NCBI RefSeq assembly: GCF_001457695.1
Contig: NZ_LN831025.1
Coordinates: 372,001-436,000 of the forward strand
DNA length: 64,000 nt
Reading direction: 5' to 3'
From: Campylobacter jejuni
Lineage (GTDB): Bacteria; Campylobacterota; Campylobacteria; Campylobacterales; Campylobacteraceae
In this document: positions 39,881-49,415 of the stretch, one piece after another
How the letters are laid out: every line of letters begins with the position of its first letter
Position numbering within the stretch: the stretch's first letter is position 1
Program-made: the position numbers and the translations under genes
The notes under the pieces: model-generated
What the model was told of the DNA's origin: nothing
Databases searched by the model: none
The model's input: the letters and a program-made list of their open reading frames with translations, nothing else

Positions 39881-40547
39881 AAAGATTTAATTCCATTCTT
39901 AAAGAATGCTCCCAAAAAGCCACTTCTAAGCGTGTTACAGTATGAAAAATTTCGCTGAGTTTTTGGAATTTTTGTGCACCAACACTTGAAGTATAAGAAT
40001 TAACAAAATCTTCAAATTCTTTAGCTTCATTTTGAAAATTTTCACTTCCATAGGTCAAAATCCATTCCTTGTAAGGATGATCTTTTAAATTTTCATTTTT
40101 TAAACGATTTATAATTTCAGCACCTATTTTTGCATAGCCTATAGCGCAAGCACTAAGAGCAACTAACATATCTAAAAAATCTCCATTTTCACCTACGCTT
40201 AACATATAACGCGAATAGGCTATATTGACTAAACTTTCATCTTTTGCATCGAGTTCATCTGCATTAATGCCAAGAGATAAAATTGCACGATGAAGCTCCA
40301 TTTCTCCTTCAACTATATAATTTTGAAATTTCATAGCAAAACGAAGTTCTTTTGCGGTATTTGAGTTAAGTGCTAATCTTGCATAACATTTTGCGTAATT
40401 AAGCAAATAAATATAATCTTGCTTGAGATAAAAAAGAAAATTTTCTTGCTTTAGGCTTTTATCTTCCAATTTTTTAACAAAATCATGATGTAGATAAGCA
40501 TTCCAAATTTTTTGATTTTCTTTGATTAAATTAGAGAAAAGCATCAT
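39879..40547 (-). CDS. TenA/THI-4-family protein (thiaminase II-like)
   Basis: A 222-residue all-helical protein of the TenA/PqqC-like fold. TenA members hydrolyse aminopyrimidines for thiamine salvage. Motifs include FLFYLKQDYIYLLNYAKCYARL and MLVALSACAIGYAKIG, whose Cys may be catalytic, and a C-terminal EVAFWEHSL. Starts at 40547 and 40544 are both possible after AAAGGA, and the second is better spaced. thiC lies about 9 kb away in the same window. Corresponds to Cj0440c. Confidence 0.85.
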   Translation of the reverse strand: MMLFSNLIKENQKIWNAYLHHDFVKKLEDKSLKQENFLFYLKQDYIYLLNYAKCYARLALNSNTAKELRFAMKFQNYIVEGEMELHRAILSLGINADELDAKDESLVNIAYSRYMLSVGENGDFLDMLVALSACAIGYAKIGAEIINRLKNENLKDHPYKEWILTYGSENFQNEAKEFEDFVNSYTSSVGAQKFQKLSEIFHTVTRLEVAFWEHSLRMELNL

Positions 40548-40613
40548 TTTTCCTTTATGTTTTAATATTTTATTTTCAAGTATAATGAAAAACTATAAAT
40601 ATTTTAAGCTTTT

Positions 40614-40619
40614 TATAGT
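40614..40619 (+). promoter_or_regulatory. -10 element of acpP
   Basis: TATAGT followed by AAAATA, 37 bases before the acpP ATG, with GAAGGAG at 40645-40651. A second TATAAT at 40581-40586 may serve an upstream start. Confidence 0.5.
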
Positions 40620-40656
40620 AAAATACGCCTTATTTTAATTTTTTGAAGGAGAACAA

Positions 40657-40890
40657 ATGGCAACATTTGATGATGTAAAAGCAGTAGTAGTAGAGCAATT
40701 AAGTATTGATGCAGATGCAGTTAAAATGGAATCAAAAATTATTGAAGATTTAGGTGCTGATTCTTTAGATGTTGTAGAGCTTATTATGGCTTTAGAAGAA
40801 AAATTTGAAGTAGAAATTCCAGATAGTGATGCTGAAAAATTAATTAAAATTGAAGATGTTGTAAATTATATTGACAATCTAAAAAAATAA
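40657..40890 (+). CDS. acpP: Acyl carrier protein
   Basis: A 77-residue acidic carrier of fatty-acyl chains. The phosphopantetheine attachment is Ser36 in [12 protein letters not shown]. The length and helical pattern fit the family exactly. It is followed 25 bases later by fabF, as in many bacteria. Confidence 0.97.
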
Positions 40891-40915
40891 TTTTTTTCTT
40901 GCAAGGAGCTTATTC

Positions 40916-42130
40916 TTGAAAAGAGTTGTAGTTACAGGTATTGGTATGATCAATGCCCTTGGTTTAGATAAAGAAAGTTCATTTAAAGCAATTTGCAATG
41001 GAGAAAGCGGAGTAAATAAAATTACTCTTTTTGATGCCACAGACTTTCCTGTTCAAATTGCAGCTGAAGTTAAAAATTTTGATCCATTAGAGGTTGTTGA
41101 TGGCAAAGAAGTAAAAAAAATTGACCGTTTCATACAACTTGGAATTAAAGCAGCAAGAGAAGCAATGCAGGATGCTGGATTTAGTGAAGAATTAGACAAA
41201 GAAGAATTTGGCATTGTTTCGGCTGCTGGTATCGGAGGTTTGCCTAACATAGAAAAAAATTCCATTATTTGTTCCGAGCGAGGTCCGCGTAAAATTTCCC
41301 CTTTTTTCATACCTTCAGCACTTGTAAATATGTTAGGAGGTTTGATTTCTATAGAGCATGGACTTAAAGGGCCAAATATTTCTTGTGTTACAGCTTGTGC
41401 AGCAGGAACTCATGCTATAGGAGAAGCTTATAAAAGTATAGCTTTGGGAAATGCTAAAAAGATGTTAGTCATAGGTGCAGAAGCTGCGATTTGTCCTGTG
41501 GGTATAGGTGGTTTTGCTTCAATGAAAGCTTTATCAACTAGAAATGAAGATCCACAGCATGCTTCAAGACCATTTGACAAAGAAAGAGATGGTTTTGTCA
41601 TGGGAGAAGGTGCTGGAGCTTTAGTTTTTGAGGAATATGAAGAGGCTAAAAAACGCGGTGCTACAATTTATGCTGAATTAATTGGATTTGGAGAAAGTGC
41701 AGATGCGCATCATATTACTTCACCAACTTTAGATGGGCCTTTGAGAGCTATGAAAAAAGCTTTAAATATGGCAGGGAATCCAAAGGTAGATTATATCAAT
41801 GCACATGGAACTTCAACCCCTGTAAATGACAAAAATGAAACAGCAGCAATTAAAGAGCTTTTTGGCAATAATATCCCGCTTATAAGTTCCACCAAAGGAC
41901 AAACAGGTCATTGCTTGGGTGCTGCAGGTGCAATTGAAGCAGTTGTTAGTGTTATGGCTTTAAGAGATGGGGTAGTTCCACCTACAATCAATCAGCTTGT
42001 AAAAGATGATGAATGTGATCTTGATTATGTTCCAAATATATCAAGAAAAGTAGATTTAAAAGTGGTGATGAGTAATTCTTTTGGTTTTGGTGGCACAAAT
42101 GGCTGTGTTGTATTTAAAAAAGTAGATTAA
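40916..42130 (+). CDS. fabF: 3-oxoacyl-ACP synthase II
   Basis: Elongates acyl-ACP with malonyl-ACP. The 404-residue thiolase-fold enzyme has the nucleophile Cys161 in [13 protein letters not shown], His297 in [11 protein letters not shown] and His332 in [20 protein letters not shown] closes the C-terminus. The start is TTG, supported by AAGGAG (40903-40908) 7 bases upstream and by the normal N-terminus [10 protein letters not shown]. It follows acpP and is one base from accA, so the three form an operon. Confidence 0.96.
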   Translation: MKRVVVTGIGMINALGLDKESSFKAICNGESGVNKITLFDATDFPVQIAAEVKNFDPLEVVDGKEVKKIDRFIQLGIKAAREAMQDAGFSEELDKEEFGIVSAAGIGGLPNIEKNSIICSERGPRKISPFFIPSALVNMLGGLISIEHGLKGPNISCVTACAAGTHAIGEAYKSIALGNAKKMLVIGAEAAICPVGIGGFASMKALSTRNEDPQHASRPFDKERDGFVMGEGAGALVFEEYEEAKKRGATIYAELIGFGESADAHHITSPTLDGPLRAMKKALNMAGNPKVDYINAHGTSTPVNDKNETAAIKELFGNNIPLISSTKGQTGHCLGAAGAIEAVVSVMALRDGVVPPTINQLVKDDECDLDYVPNISRKVDLKVVMSNSFGFGGTNGCVVFKKVD

Positions 42131-42131
42131 T

Positions 42132-43070
42132 ATGGCTTCTTATTTAGATTTTGAAAAAAATATTCAGCAAATTGATGAGGACATTATCAATGCTCAGATT
42201 AAAGGAGATACTGAAGCTGTATCGATTTTAAAGAAAAATCTTGAAAAAGAAATTTCTAAAACTTATAAGAATTTAAGCGATTTTCAACGTTTGCAATTAG
42301 CACGCCATCCAGATCGCCCTTATGCTCTTGACTATATTGAACTTATTTTAAATGACGCTCACGAAATACATGGTGATCGTGCCTTTAGAGATGATCCTGC
42401 TATTGTTTGTTTTATGGGTTATTTAGGAGAGAAAAAAATAATTGTAATTGGTGAGCAAAAAGGACGTGGAACAAAAGATAAAATCGCTAGAAATTTTGGG
42501 ATGCCACATCCTGAAGGATATCGTAAAGCCTTAAGAGTAGCAAGACTTGCAGAGAAATTTCAAATTCCTATTTTATTTTTGATAGATACTCCAGGTGCTT
42601 ATCCTGGAATAGGTGCTGAAGAAAGAGGGCAAAGTGAAGCTATCGCTAGAAATTTATATGAATTAAGTGATTTGAAAATACCGACCATTGCTATAGTTAT
42701 CGGAGAAGGCGGTAGTGGCGGGGCGTTAGCTATAGGGGTTGCAGATAGACTTGCAATGATGAAAAATTCTGTTTTTTCAGTAATTTCTCCTGAAGGTTGT
42801 GCTGCAATACTTTGGAATGATCCTGCAAAAAGTGAAGCTGCAACCAAGGCTATGAAGGTAACGGCTGATGATTTAAAATCTCAAGGTTTAATTGATGATG
42901 TTATAGATGAGCCTACAAATGGTGCACATCGTAATAAAGAAGCTGCAGCAGTAGCTATTGCTGATTATGTAAAAAAATCTCTAAATGAACTTGAAAATAT
43001 TGACGTACGAGAACTTTCTGCAAATCGTATGCAGAAAATTTTAAAGCTTGGAGCCTATCAAGAGGCTTAG
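42132..43070 (+). CDS. accA: Acetyl-CoA carboxylase carboxyltransferase, alpha subunit
   Basis: Forms malonyl-CoA with AccD by transferring carboxyl from biotin. The 312-residue protein has the family blocks [59 protein letters not shown] and [10 protein letters not shown]. It directly follows fabF. No clear terminator is visible after it. Confidence 0.96.
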   Translation: MASYLDFEKNIQQIDEDIINAQIKGDTEAVSILKKNLEKEISKTYKNLSDFQRLQLARHPDRPYALDYIELILNDAHEIHGDRAFRDDPAIVCFMGYLGEKKIIVIGEQKGRGTKDKIARNFGMPHPEGYRKALRVARLAEKFQIPILFLIDTPGAYPGIGAEERGQSEAIARNLYELSDLKIPTIAIVIGEGGSGGALAIGVADRLAMMKNSVFSVISPEGCAAILWNDPAKSEAATKAMKVTADDLKSQGLIDDVIDEPTNGAHRNKEAAAVAIADYVKKSLNELENIDVRELSANRMQKILKLGAYQEA

Positions 43071-43104
43071 GCTTTTACTTCGCTTTTTTAAATAATTTTA
43101 TTAT

Positions 43105-43119
43105 TTATAATTGTTATCA
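43105..43119. promoter_or_regulatory. Fur-box-like site before the TonB-dependent receptor
   Basis: Read on the minus strand, TGATAACAATTATAA matches the 7-1-7 Fur consensus TGATAAT-N-ATTATCA at 12 of 14 fixed positions. A TATACT -10 lies at 43150-43155, so the box would be near -43 to -57 of that start. Another promoter closer to the box may exist. Confidence 0.5.
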
Positions 43120-43203
43120 AAATTAAGTTAATTAAAAGTATTCTTTTTTTATACTTCAAAAATGATTTTAAATATCAAAATAATTATTTTTAAAGGAATT
43201 AAT

Positions 43204-45276
43204 TTGACTCAAATTAAAAATATGAAATTTAAAAAAAGTTTACTGTGTTTTTTAATTTTATCTGGAGCTTTGTTAAAAGCAGAAGAAAAATATCAACTTA
43301 ATGATGTTGTGGTTAGTGCTAGTGGTTTTGAACAAGATTTGGTTGATGCGCCTGCTAGTATTTCTATCATTACAAAAGAAGAGCTTGAAAAAAAGCCAAT
43401 TAAGGATATAGGGGAGGCTATAGGAGATATTCCAGGTGTAGATGTGACTATGAATAAAACAGGCACTTATGATTTTAGCATACGAGGTTTTGGTAGTTCT
43501 TATACTCTAGTTTTAATTGATGGAAAACGTCAAAGTGTTGCAAATGGGTTTTATGATAATGGTTTTAGTGGCAGTGAGTCAGGATATCTACCACCTTTAA
43601 ACATGATAGAACGTATCGAGGTTATACGTGGTCCAGCTTCTACACTTTATGGCAGTGATGCTGTAGGCGGTGTGATAAATATTATCACTAAGAAAAATCC
43701 TGATAAGACTGAGGCAAATATAGAATTTAACACTCTTTTGCAACAGCACTCTAATCACTATGGCAATGCGGGCGGTTTTAATGCTTATGTAGCAACCCCT
43801 TTGATTGAAGATACATTATCAATTTCTGCAAGGTTGAAGTATTATGATAAGGCAGCTTCTGATTTAAAATGGCCTACACCGGTTTGGAATAGTAGTCAAC
43901 AAAGACCTGATAATTATCAAATTGCCAGTCATAGCCCAGGTGCTTTTACTAGCTTGGGTTTTGGTTCTAGGCTTAATTGGACAGTAGATGATAAAAATAA
44001 TATATATTTTGATATAGAACGATATATTAATGAAATTTCAGTGAATTCTACAAGTAGTAGGGCTATTAAAAGTGAAAGACAACTTTTTAAGGATAATATT
44101 GTTTTAAATCATGATGGTAACTATGATTTTGGCTCAACTAACTCATATTTACAATATGGTAGTACTAAGGATAAGGAGTTACATAGTCAAATTTGGGTAG
44201 GAGAAGGTAAGGTTGTTTTACCTTGGAATTTAGGTCAATACGGTAATTTAGTAAATACCTTTGGTGCAAGGATTGATTATGAGATGTTAAAAAATGATCA
44301 AGCAAGCGCAGGTAGTCAAATAAGAGGTAAAAATCTTGATCAAACCACGGTTGCACTTTATGGGGAAAATGAGTATTTTATAACCGATGATTTGATTTTT
44401 ACTACAGGTTTGCGTTATATTTATAGCGATTTGTTTGATTCTGAATTTATGCCTAGGGTTTATTTGGTTTATCACTTAAATGATAATATAGCCTTTAAAG
44501 GAGGTGTTTCAAAAGGCTATAAAACTGCTGCTGCCAAGCAGTTGACAAATGGATATTATAATTATGCCAATGGTAATGCTTATTTTGGAAACCCTGACTT
44601 AAAACCAGAAGAAAGTATAAATTATGAATTGGGTGTTGATTTTAGGGTATTTGATTTTGCGCATTATTCTATCACAGGATTTATTACTGATTTTACAAAT
44701 CAAATCAGTAGTGAAGATTTAACAGGTATGCAAAATGATATTAATTGTAGCAATGGCATTGTTTGTAAGCGTCCTATTAATCTTGGAAAAACACAGACTA
44801 AAGGTATAGAATTTGCATTTAATACCAAAACTTACAATGGCTTTAGCCTAAATTCAAGTTATACTTTTATGGATAATCGCTACAAAGATGGTCAAAAAAA
44901 TTGGTTTGGTGGTGATAGAATAGAAAATTTACCAAGACATATAGCAATGTTAAAATTAAACTATGAGCGAGGTAAATTTAGTTCTTATATAAAAACACGA
45001 GCAAGACTTGATACTATAGCTAAAGCAAAAGGTGGCGGTAATCGTAGTCTGCCATGGCAAAAATATAAGCCTTTTTATATAGTAGATTTAGGGATAAATT
45101 ATAAAATCAATAAGCAATCTAGTTTAAGTTTTGCAGTACAAAATCTTTTTGATAAAAATTTCTTTGATCCGCAAGTTACAAGATGGGATGGGGCTAATCC
45201 TGCTGGATATGCAAATCGCTATCAAGATTATACAGAAGGAAGAAGTTTTTGGTTAAGTTATAAATATGATTTTTAA
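43204..45276 (+). CDS. cfrB: TonB-dependent ferric siderophore receptor, CfrB type, intact
   Basis: Outer-membrane barrel receptor that imports a ferric siderophore, probably enterobactin. The signal peptide is KKSLLCFLILSGALLKA. The TonB box region YQLNDVVVSASG follows. Then come the plug (IRGFGSSYTLVLIDGKRQ, IERIEVIRGPASTLYGSDAVGGVINIITKK, cut here by a short linker) and the barrel with a terminal Phe. TTG 43204 is 5 bases after AAAGGA, giving 690 residues; ATG 43222 has no ribosome site. In NCTC 11168 this locus (Cj0444) is a pseudogene, but here the frame is open throughout. Confidence 0.82.
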   Translation: MTQIKNMKFKKSLLCFLILSGALLKAEEKYQLNDVVVSASGFEQDLVDAPASISIITKEELEKKPIKDIGEAIGDIPGVDVTMNKTGTYDFSIRGFGSSYTLVLIDGKRQSVANGFYDNGFSGSESGYLPPLNMIERIEVIRGPASTLYGSDAVGGVINIITKKNPDKTEANIEFNTLLQQHSNHYGNAGGFNAYVATPLIEDTLSISARLKYYDKAASDLKWPTPVWNSSQQRPDNYQIASHSPGAFTSLGFGSRLNWTVDDKNNIYFDIERYINEISVNSTSSRAIKSERQLFKDNIVLNHDGNYDFGSTNSYLQYGSTKDKELHSQIWVGEGKVVLPWNLGQYGNLVNTFGARIDYEMLKNDQASAGSQIRGKNLDQTTVALYGENEYFITDDLIFTTGLRYIYSDLFDSEFMPRVYLVYHLNDNIAFKGGVSKGYKTAAAKQLTNGYYNYANGNAYFGNPDLKPEESINYELGVDFRVFDFAHYSITGFITDFTNQISSEDLTGMQNDINCSNGIVCKRPINLGKTQTKGIEFAFNTKTYNGFSLNSSYTFMDNRYKDGQKNWFGGDRIENLPRHIAMLKLNYERGKFSSYIKTRARLDTIAKAKGGGNRSLPWQKYKPFYIVDLGINYKINKQSSLSFAVQNLFDKNFFDPQVTRWDGANPAGYANRYQDYTEGRSFWLSYKYDF

Positions 45277-45358
45277 TTTTTTAAGGCTTTAATCACCTTT
45301 ATATTTTCAAAAAAGCAAAAATAAAGTACAATGTGAAAAATAAATAAAAGGTTTTATT

Positions 45359-45955
45359 ATGGCGTTTAAAAATTTAAAAGAACTTTCTTTTGAAAAATCA
45401 AATTATATTAAGCCTAAGAGATTTGCTTATGAAAGTAATGGTAGGCTTTGCACTTGGGATTTTATAGAATCTAAAGATAGTGTTTCAGTGCTTTTGTATC
45501 ATAAAGAATTAGAAAGTTTTATTTTTGTACGCCAATTTCGTATACCACTTTGGTATCATCAAATGCATGATAAAGATTATGTAAAAGATGATAATATGGG
45601 CTATACTATAGAGCTTTGTTCTGGGCTTGTGGATAAAAAATTATCTTTAGAGGAAATAGCAAAAGAAGAATGCATAGAAGAACTAGGATATGCTCCTAAA
45701 AATTTAGAAAAAATAGGAGATTTTTATACAGGGTTTGGTTCAGGTGTAAGCAAGCAAAGCTTTTATTTCGCAGAAGTTGATGAAAAAGATAAAATTTCTT
45801 CTGGAGGTGGAGTTGATGATGAGGAGATTGAAGCTGTTTATGTTAAGGTGCAGGATTTTGAAAAAAAATGTAAAAATATGATAAGAACGCCTTTGCTTGA
45901 TTTTGCTTATATGTGGTTTTTAAAGGAGAAGTGGGGAAAATTAAAGATTATTTAG
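45359..45955 (+). CDS. Nudix hydrolase of the nucleotide-sugar type
   Basis: A 198-residue protein resembling UDP-glucose/ADP-sugar pyrophosphatases (NUDT14-like). The Nudix box reads GLVDKKLSLEEIAKEECIEELGY; the final EExGY core is kept, but the G-x5-E glutamate and the REx arginine are replaced by Leu and Glu. GSGVSKQSFYFAEVDEKD and GGGVDDEEIEAVYV match the family beyond the box. The substrate is not deducible. It shares a terminator with the convergent tlp6. Corresponds to Cj0447. Confidence 0.78.
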   Translation: MAFKNLKELSFEKSNYIKPKRFAYESNGRLCTWDFIESKDSVSVLLYHKELESFIFVRQFRIPLWYHQMHDKDYVKDDNMGYTIELCSGLVDKKLSLEEIAKEECIEELGYAPKNLEKIGDFYTGFGSGVSKQSFYFAEVDEKDKISSGGGVDDEEIEAVYVKVQDFEKKCKNMIRTPLLDFAYMWFLKEKWGKLKII

Positions 45956-45981
45956 GTTAAACCTTAAAAAGGTTCAACCTA
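45953..45981. terminator. Bidirectional terminator between Nudix gene and tlp6
   Basis: TAGGTTAAACCTT and AAGGTTCAACCTA pair over 13 bp around AAA with one imperfect position, which becomes a G-U pair on the minus-strand transcript. The TAG stop forms the start of the left arm. Confidence 0.7.
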
Positions 45982-45986
45982 GGATT

Positions 45987-47084
45987 TTAATGATCTGACT
46001 CATCAAGCATTTCTTTAAATACATTGAAAAGATCAAGCGATGCATTTTCAGCAACTTCGCATTTATTAATTATGCTGTGTTGAGTAATATCTTTGCTAAT
46101 ATCTTCTGTATTTGCTATTGTTATAGCATTATTCATATTTTCATGAACTTTTTCATGTGGCTCGTTAATTTTTAAGAAGCTTTTATTTTGCCCAAATCTT
46201 TCTTTTCCTGTGCTAGCAAGCCATTTTCCTAAGCGACAAGATGTATGATCGGCTAATTGCTTTCCTGATTTGGAAAAAATTTCTTTATAACCATTTAATT
46301 TAAAAGCTATATGATCTAGTTTTGCTAAAGATACGAAAGCTTCTGAAGCGATACCAACTGCATTTGAATTAGTAGAATGCGCTTCATTTACTAAGTGAGT
46401 AAATTTTTCGGAAAAACTCATAATATGAGCATTAGAATCTATAGAAATTTTTTCAACTTGCTCACTTTGAGTATACATTTCATTTGCATTTTGCTTTAGA
46501 AGGTTGATATTCATTTCAACTTCTGTGGTTGCTTTTTGTGTTTTTTCAGCTAGTTTTCTTACTTCATCGGCAACAACAGCAAAACCACGCCCATGTTCAC
46601 CTGCACGTGCAGCTTCTATGGCAGCGTTAAGAGCTAAAAGATTGGTTTGATCGGAAACATCTTTAATTAGATTAATTACATTAGTAATTTCATCTACACT
46701 TCTATGCAATGTTCCTGCAACATCTCTTGTTTTATTGGCTGATTCTGTAATATCCCCTAAGGAAGCATTGATAGAATTAGCAATATGGTTAAGTTCATCC
46801 ATTTCAGCAAGAGAAGTTTTAGAATAGCTAGAGATAACTTCTGCCTTATTTACATTTTCTAACATATCGCCTTGAACAATAGTAATATTTTTTAAAACAC
46901 CAGTTAATAAAACATTTAAAAGATCTGTTTTAAGTTTAGACTCTAAAGCCGCTTGTTCTAATGATGTAATTTTATTTTTTAATTCTAAATTTTCCGATTG
47001 AAATTTTTCAATTTTATGTGTAAGATTTTTATTTTCTTCTTCAAGTTTTTGAAGATCAGAATGGTTTATTTTACTTCCAAACAT
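45987..47084 (-). CDS. tlp6: Soluble methyl-accepting chemotaxis-type protein Tlp6, with zinc-binding CZB domain
   Basis: A cytoplasmic chemoreceptor of 365 residues with no membrane segment. The first 80 residues are coiled coil. The signalling tip contains [19 protein letters not shown] and [14 protein letters not shown]. The C-terminal part carries the CZB pattern: [35 protein letters not shown] with three His and one Cys as likely zinc ligands. It probably senses an internal cue and couples to CheA/CheW. Corresponds to Cj0448c. The gene for a DUF465 protein lies 9 bases upstream. Confidence 0.9.
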   Translation of the reverse strand: MFGSKINHSDLQKLEEENKNLTHKIEKFQSENLELKNKITSLEQAALESKLKTDLLNVLLTGVLKNITIVQGDMLENVNKAEVISSYSKTSLAEMDELNHIANSINASLGDITESANKTRDVAGTLHRSVDEITNVINLIKDVSDQTNLLALNAAIEAARAGEHGRGFAVVADEVRKLAEKTQKATTEVEMNINLLKQNANEMYTQSEQVEKISIDSNAHIMSFSEKFTHLVNEAHSTNSNAVGIASEAFVSLAKLDHIAFKLNGYKEIFSKSGKQLADHTSCRLGKWLASTGKERFGQNKSFLKINEPHEKVHENMNNAITIANTEDISKDITQHSIINKCEVAENASLDLFNVFKEMLDESDH

Positions 47085-47093
47085 TGTTTTGCC

Positions 47094-47309
47094 TTATTTT
47101 TTATAATTTGCTAGATATTGGCTAAGTTCATCTTTTACATGAAGCTTTTCTTTTTTTAAAGTTGAAATTTCCATGCTGCTAAGAGAAGTTCTACCTTCTT
47201 CTGCATCTTTAATCATGTCATCAAGTTCATTATGACGATCAAATAGTTTATCAAAATGAGCATCTTTACCTTTTAGCTCTGACATTAATTCTCTATATTC
47301 ATGTAGCAT
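47094..47309 (-). CDS. Small DUF465 (YdcH-like) coiled-coil protein
   Basis: A 71-residue, strongly charged helical protein: a pair of helices with KLFDRHNELDDMIKDAE and STLKKEKLHVKDELSQYLANYKK, the DUF465 pattern. Function is unknown. It precedes tlp6 in the same transcript. Corresponds to Cj0449c. Confidence 0.8.
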   Translation of the reverse strand: MLHEYRELMSELKGKDAHFDKLFDRHNELDDMIKDAEEGRTSLSSMEISTLKKEKLHVKDELSQYLANYKK

Positions 47310-47472
47310 AAACTCTCCTTGTATTAGTGAAATTTAAAATTCATTTAACAAGGTATTTTACACTATTAAAAGATATTTTTGGCTTAAAAAATAATAAAAT
47401 TAATAATAATTTTTAAATGTGTGTTATATAAGTGATTTGTTAAAGTTTATTTTTAAATTGGAAATTTTAAAA

Positions 47473-47491
47473 TTGAGGAATAAATCCTCAA
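47473..47491 (-). terminator. Terminator of rpmB
   Basis: On the minus strand TTGAGGA and TCCTCAA form a 7 bp stem around TTTAT, followed by TTTTAAAATTT. It lies 3 bases past the rpmB stop. Confidence 0.7.
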
Positions 47492-47493
47492 AA

Positions 47494-47688
47494 TTATTTA
47501 GAATTTTGTTTTTTTAGGGTTCTTAGAGTAGAAGCTGCAATTCTCATTTTTCTCGTGGTGCCATCTTCTAAAGTTACACGAACTGTTCTGAGATTAGGTA
47601 AAAAGCGTCTTTTTGTTTTATTGTTAGCATGGCTGACATTATTACCCACCATTGGACCCTTGCCTGTGATTTGACATACTCTTGCCAT
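47494..47688 (-). CDS. rpmB: 50S ribosomal protein L28
   Basis: The start is the ATG at 47688 (64 residues), 7 bases after AAGGA. The upstream extension of the frame is not used. [29 protein letters not shown] is the standard L28 opening (quoted in parts: [23 protein letters not shown]). A normal single-gene unit with a hairpin terminator. Confidence 0.96.
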   Translation of the reverse strand: MARVCQITGKGPMVGNNVSHANNKTKRRFLPNLRTVRVTLEDGTTRKMRIAASTLRTLKKQNSK

Positions 47689-47827
47689 TTTCTTGTCCTT
47701 ATGAAAATTTTTAAATGGAGATTTTATCAAAATTAAGCTTAAAATATTCCATAATTTATAGTTTTTTTAATATATAAGTCGATAAAATATTATTTATCAC
47801 ATTTATATATAGTTTAAGGTTTTGATC

Positions 47828-48475
47828 ATGTATGTAGCTCCAAGTTTATTGTCTGCAAATTTTTTGAAATTAGAAGAAGAAGTTAAAGCTATTGAAGTTG
47901 CAGGTGCGGATCTTTTACATATTGATGTAATGGATGGACACTTTGTTCCAAATTTGACTTTTGGACCTTGCGTGATCGAAAAAATTTCAACTATTAGTAA
48001 GTTGCCATTAGATGTGCATTTGATGGTTAAAGATGTAAGTAAATTTATAGATCTTTTTATCCCTTTGAAACCAAAATTTATTTCTTTTCATATAGAAAGC
48101 GAAGTTCATCCTATAAGACTTTGTGAATATATAAGAAGTCAAGGAATCCATCCTGCTATTGTTTTAAATCCACACACTTCTATTGATTCTATTAAACACA
48201 TGCTAGAATTTGTAGATATGGTACTTTTAATGAGTGTTAATCCTGGATTTGGTGGACAAAAATTTTTACCTTTGGTACATGAAAAAATCAAAGAATTGCG
48301 CCAAATGATTGATAAAAAAAATGCTAAAGTTTTTATAGAGGTTGATGGTGGTGTTAATGGTTTAAATGCTAGCGATTTAGAAGAATCCGGAGCTGATATT
48401 TTGGTGGCTGGAAGTTATATTTTTTCTTCCAATGATTATAAAACTGCAATTTCATCTTTAAAGCTTGAATTTTGA
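47828..48475 (+). CDS. rpe: Ribulose-phosphate 3-epimerase
   Basis: Interconverts ribulose-5-phosphate and xylulose-5-phosphate. The TIM barrel of 215 residues from ATG 47828 has VAPSLLSANF, LHIDVMDGHFVPNLTFG (metal-site His/Asp), DVHLMV, MSVNPGFGGQKF and EVDGGVN. Upstream TTG at 47822 is too close to TTAAGG (47814-47819). It overlaps the exonuclease gene by 4 bases. Confidence 0.95.
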   Translation: MYVAPSLLSANFLKLEEEVKAIEVAGADLLHIDVMDGHFVPNLTFGPCVIEKISTISKLPLDVHLMVKDVSKFIDLFIPLKPKFISFHIESEVHPIRLCEYIRSQGIHPAIVLNPHTSIDSIKHMLEFVDMVLLMSVNPGFGGQKFLPLVHEKIKELRQMIDKKNAKVFIEVDGGVNGLNASDLEESGADILVAGSYIFSSNDYKTAISSLKLEF

Positions 48476-49233
48476 GTTTACAGCAAATTGATCAGATTAT
48501 TTCTATATTAAACAAGCAAAGCAAGCCTTATGATTGGGTGATGCAAGAGTTTGCTAAAGTTGAAGAGTTAAAAAATTTTGAGTTAGATTTAGAAACTTTT
48601 GAGCTTTTGGGTTTGGGTTTAACTTTAAATAAAGATAATATTTTTATCCTTAAAACACGCACAACAAAAATTAAAGATGAAATTTTTTGTATAGTAGATA
48701 TAGAAAGTACTGGCAGTGTAAGTAAGGGGGAAATTTTAGAAATTGGAGCAGTAAAAATTCAAAATTCTAAAGAAATTGGACGCTTTCAAAGTTTTGTTAA
48801 AGTAAAAGAAATTCCAGAAAATATAACCGAACTTACGGGTATTACTTATGAGATGGTGGAAAATGCTCCAAGTTTAACAAAGGTTTTAAGTGATTTTAGG
48901 CTTTTTTTAAAAGACAGTATTTTTGTAGCACATAATGTGCGTTTTGATTATAGTTTTATTTCTAAGGCTTTAAATGAGTGTGGTTTTGGCATTTTACTTA
49001 ATCGTCGTATTTGTACTATAGAATTTGCACAATGTTGTATAGAAAGTCCAAAATATAAACTAGAGGTTTTGAAAGAATTTCTGGGCGTGGAAAATACGCA
49101 TCATAGGGCTTTAGATGATGCTTTGGCAGCTGCTGAAATTTTTAAATATTGCCTTGGAAAACTTCCCTATCATATAAAAACTACAGAAGAACTTATAAAT
49201 TTTACAAAAACTGCACGCATAAAGCAAAAATAA
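48472..49233 (+). CDS. DnaQ-like 3'-5' exonuclease
   Basis: A 253-residue protein of the DEDDh exonuclease family. An N-terminal 65-residue part precedes the exonuclease domain: ExoI IVDIESTGS (Asp-x-Glu), ExoII AHNVRFDYSFI and ExoIII HHRALDDALAAAEIF. It may be the proofreading epsilon-type subunit or a free exonuclease. The start is TTG overlapping the rpe stop (TTGA), the only start in reach. Corresponds to Cj0452 (dnaQ). Confidence 0.85.
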   Translation: MSLQQIDQIISILNKQSKPYDWVMQEFAKVEELKNFELDLETFELLGLGLTLNKDNIFILKTRTTKIKDEIFCIVDIESTGSVSKGEILEIGAVKIQNSKEIGRFQSFVKVKEIPENITELTGITYEMVENAPSLTKVLSDFRLFLKDSIFVAHNVRFDYSFISKALNECGFGILLNRRICTIEFAQCCIESPKYKLEVLKEFLGVENTHHRALDDALAAAEIFKYCLGKLPYHIKTTEELINFTKTARIKQK

Positions 49234-49263
49234 ATATTTAAAGAGTATAATTAAGACATAAAT

Positions 49264-49343
49264 GACGGGAGCTTGTGTAACAGGCTGAGAGTAAGCTAAA
49301 AGCTTAGACCGAACCGGATCTGGATAATGCCAGCGTCGGGAAG
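49264..49343 (+). promoter_or_regulatory. TPP riboswitch (THI element) before thiC
   Basis: It contains CAGGCTGAGAG, the THI-box CTGAGA, then GAACCGGATCTGGATAATGCCAGCG and TCGGGAAG, the conserved binding core for thiamine pyrophosphate. The variable helix is AAGCTAAAAGCTT. It lies about 70 bases before the thiC start. Confidence 0.95.
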
Positions 49344-49386
49344 ATTTATAAATTTCAATACTTTAAAAATTTATACTCACCCTTCA

Positions 49387-49412
49387 TTTATCCAAATTTT
49401 TTAAAGGATAAA
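49387..49412 (+). promoter_or_regulatory. Ribosome-site-hiding hairpin of the thiC leader
   Basis: TTTATCC and GGATAAA form 7 bp around a 12-base loop. The 3' arm follows the AAA of AAAGGAT, the thiC ribosome site, so the stem hides it. This is a likely translational expression platform for the TPP riboswitch; a competing partner in the aptamer 3' end was not mapped. Confidence 0.55.
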
Positions 49413-49415
49413 TTT

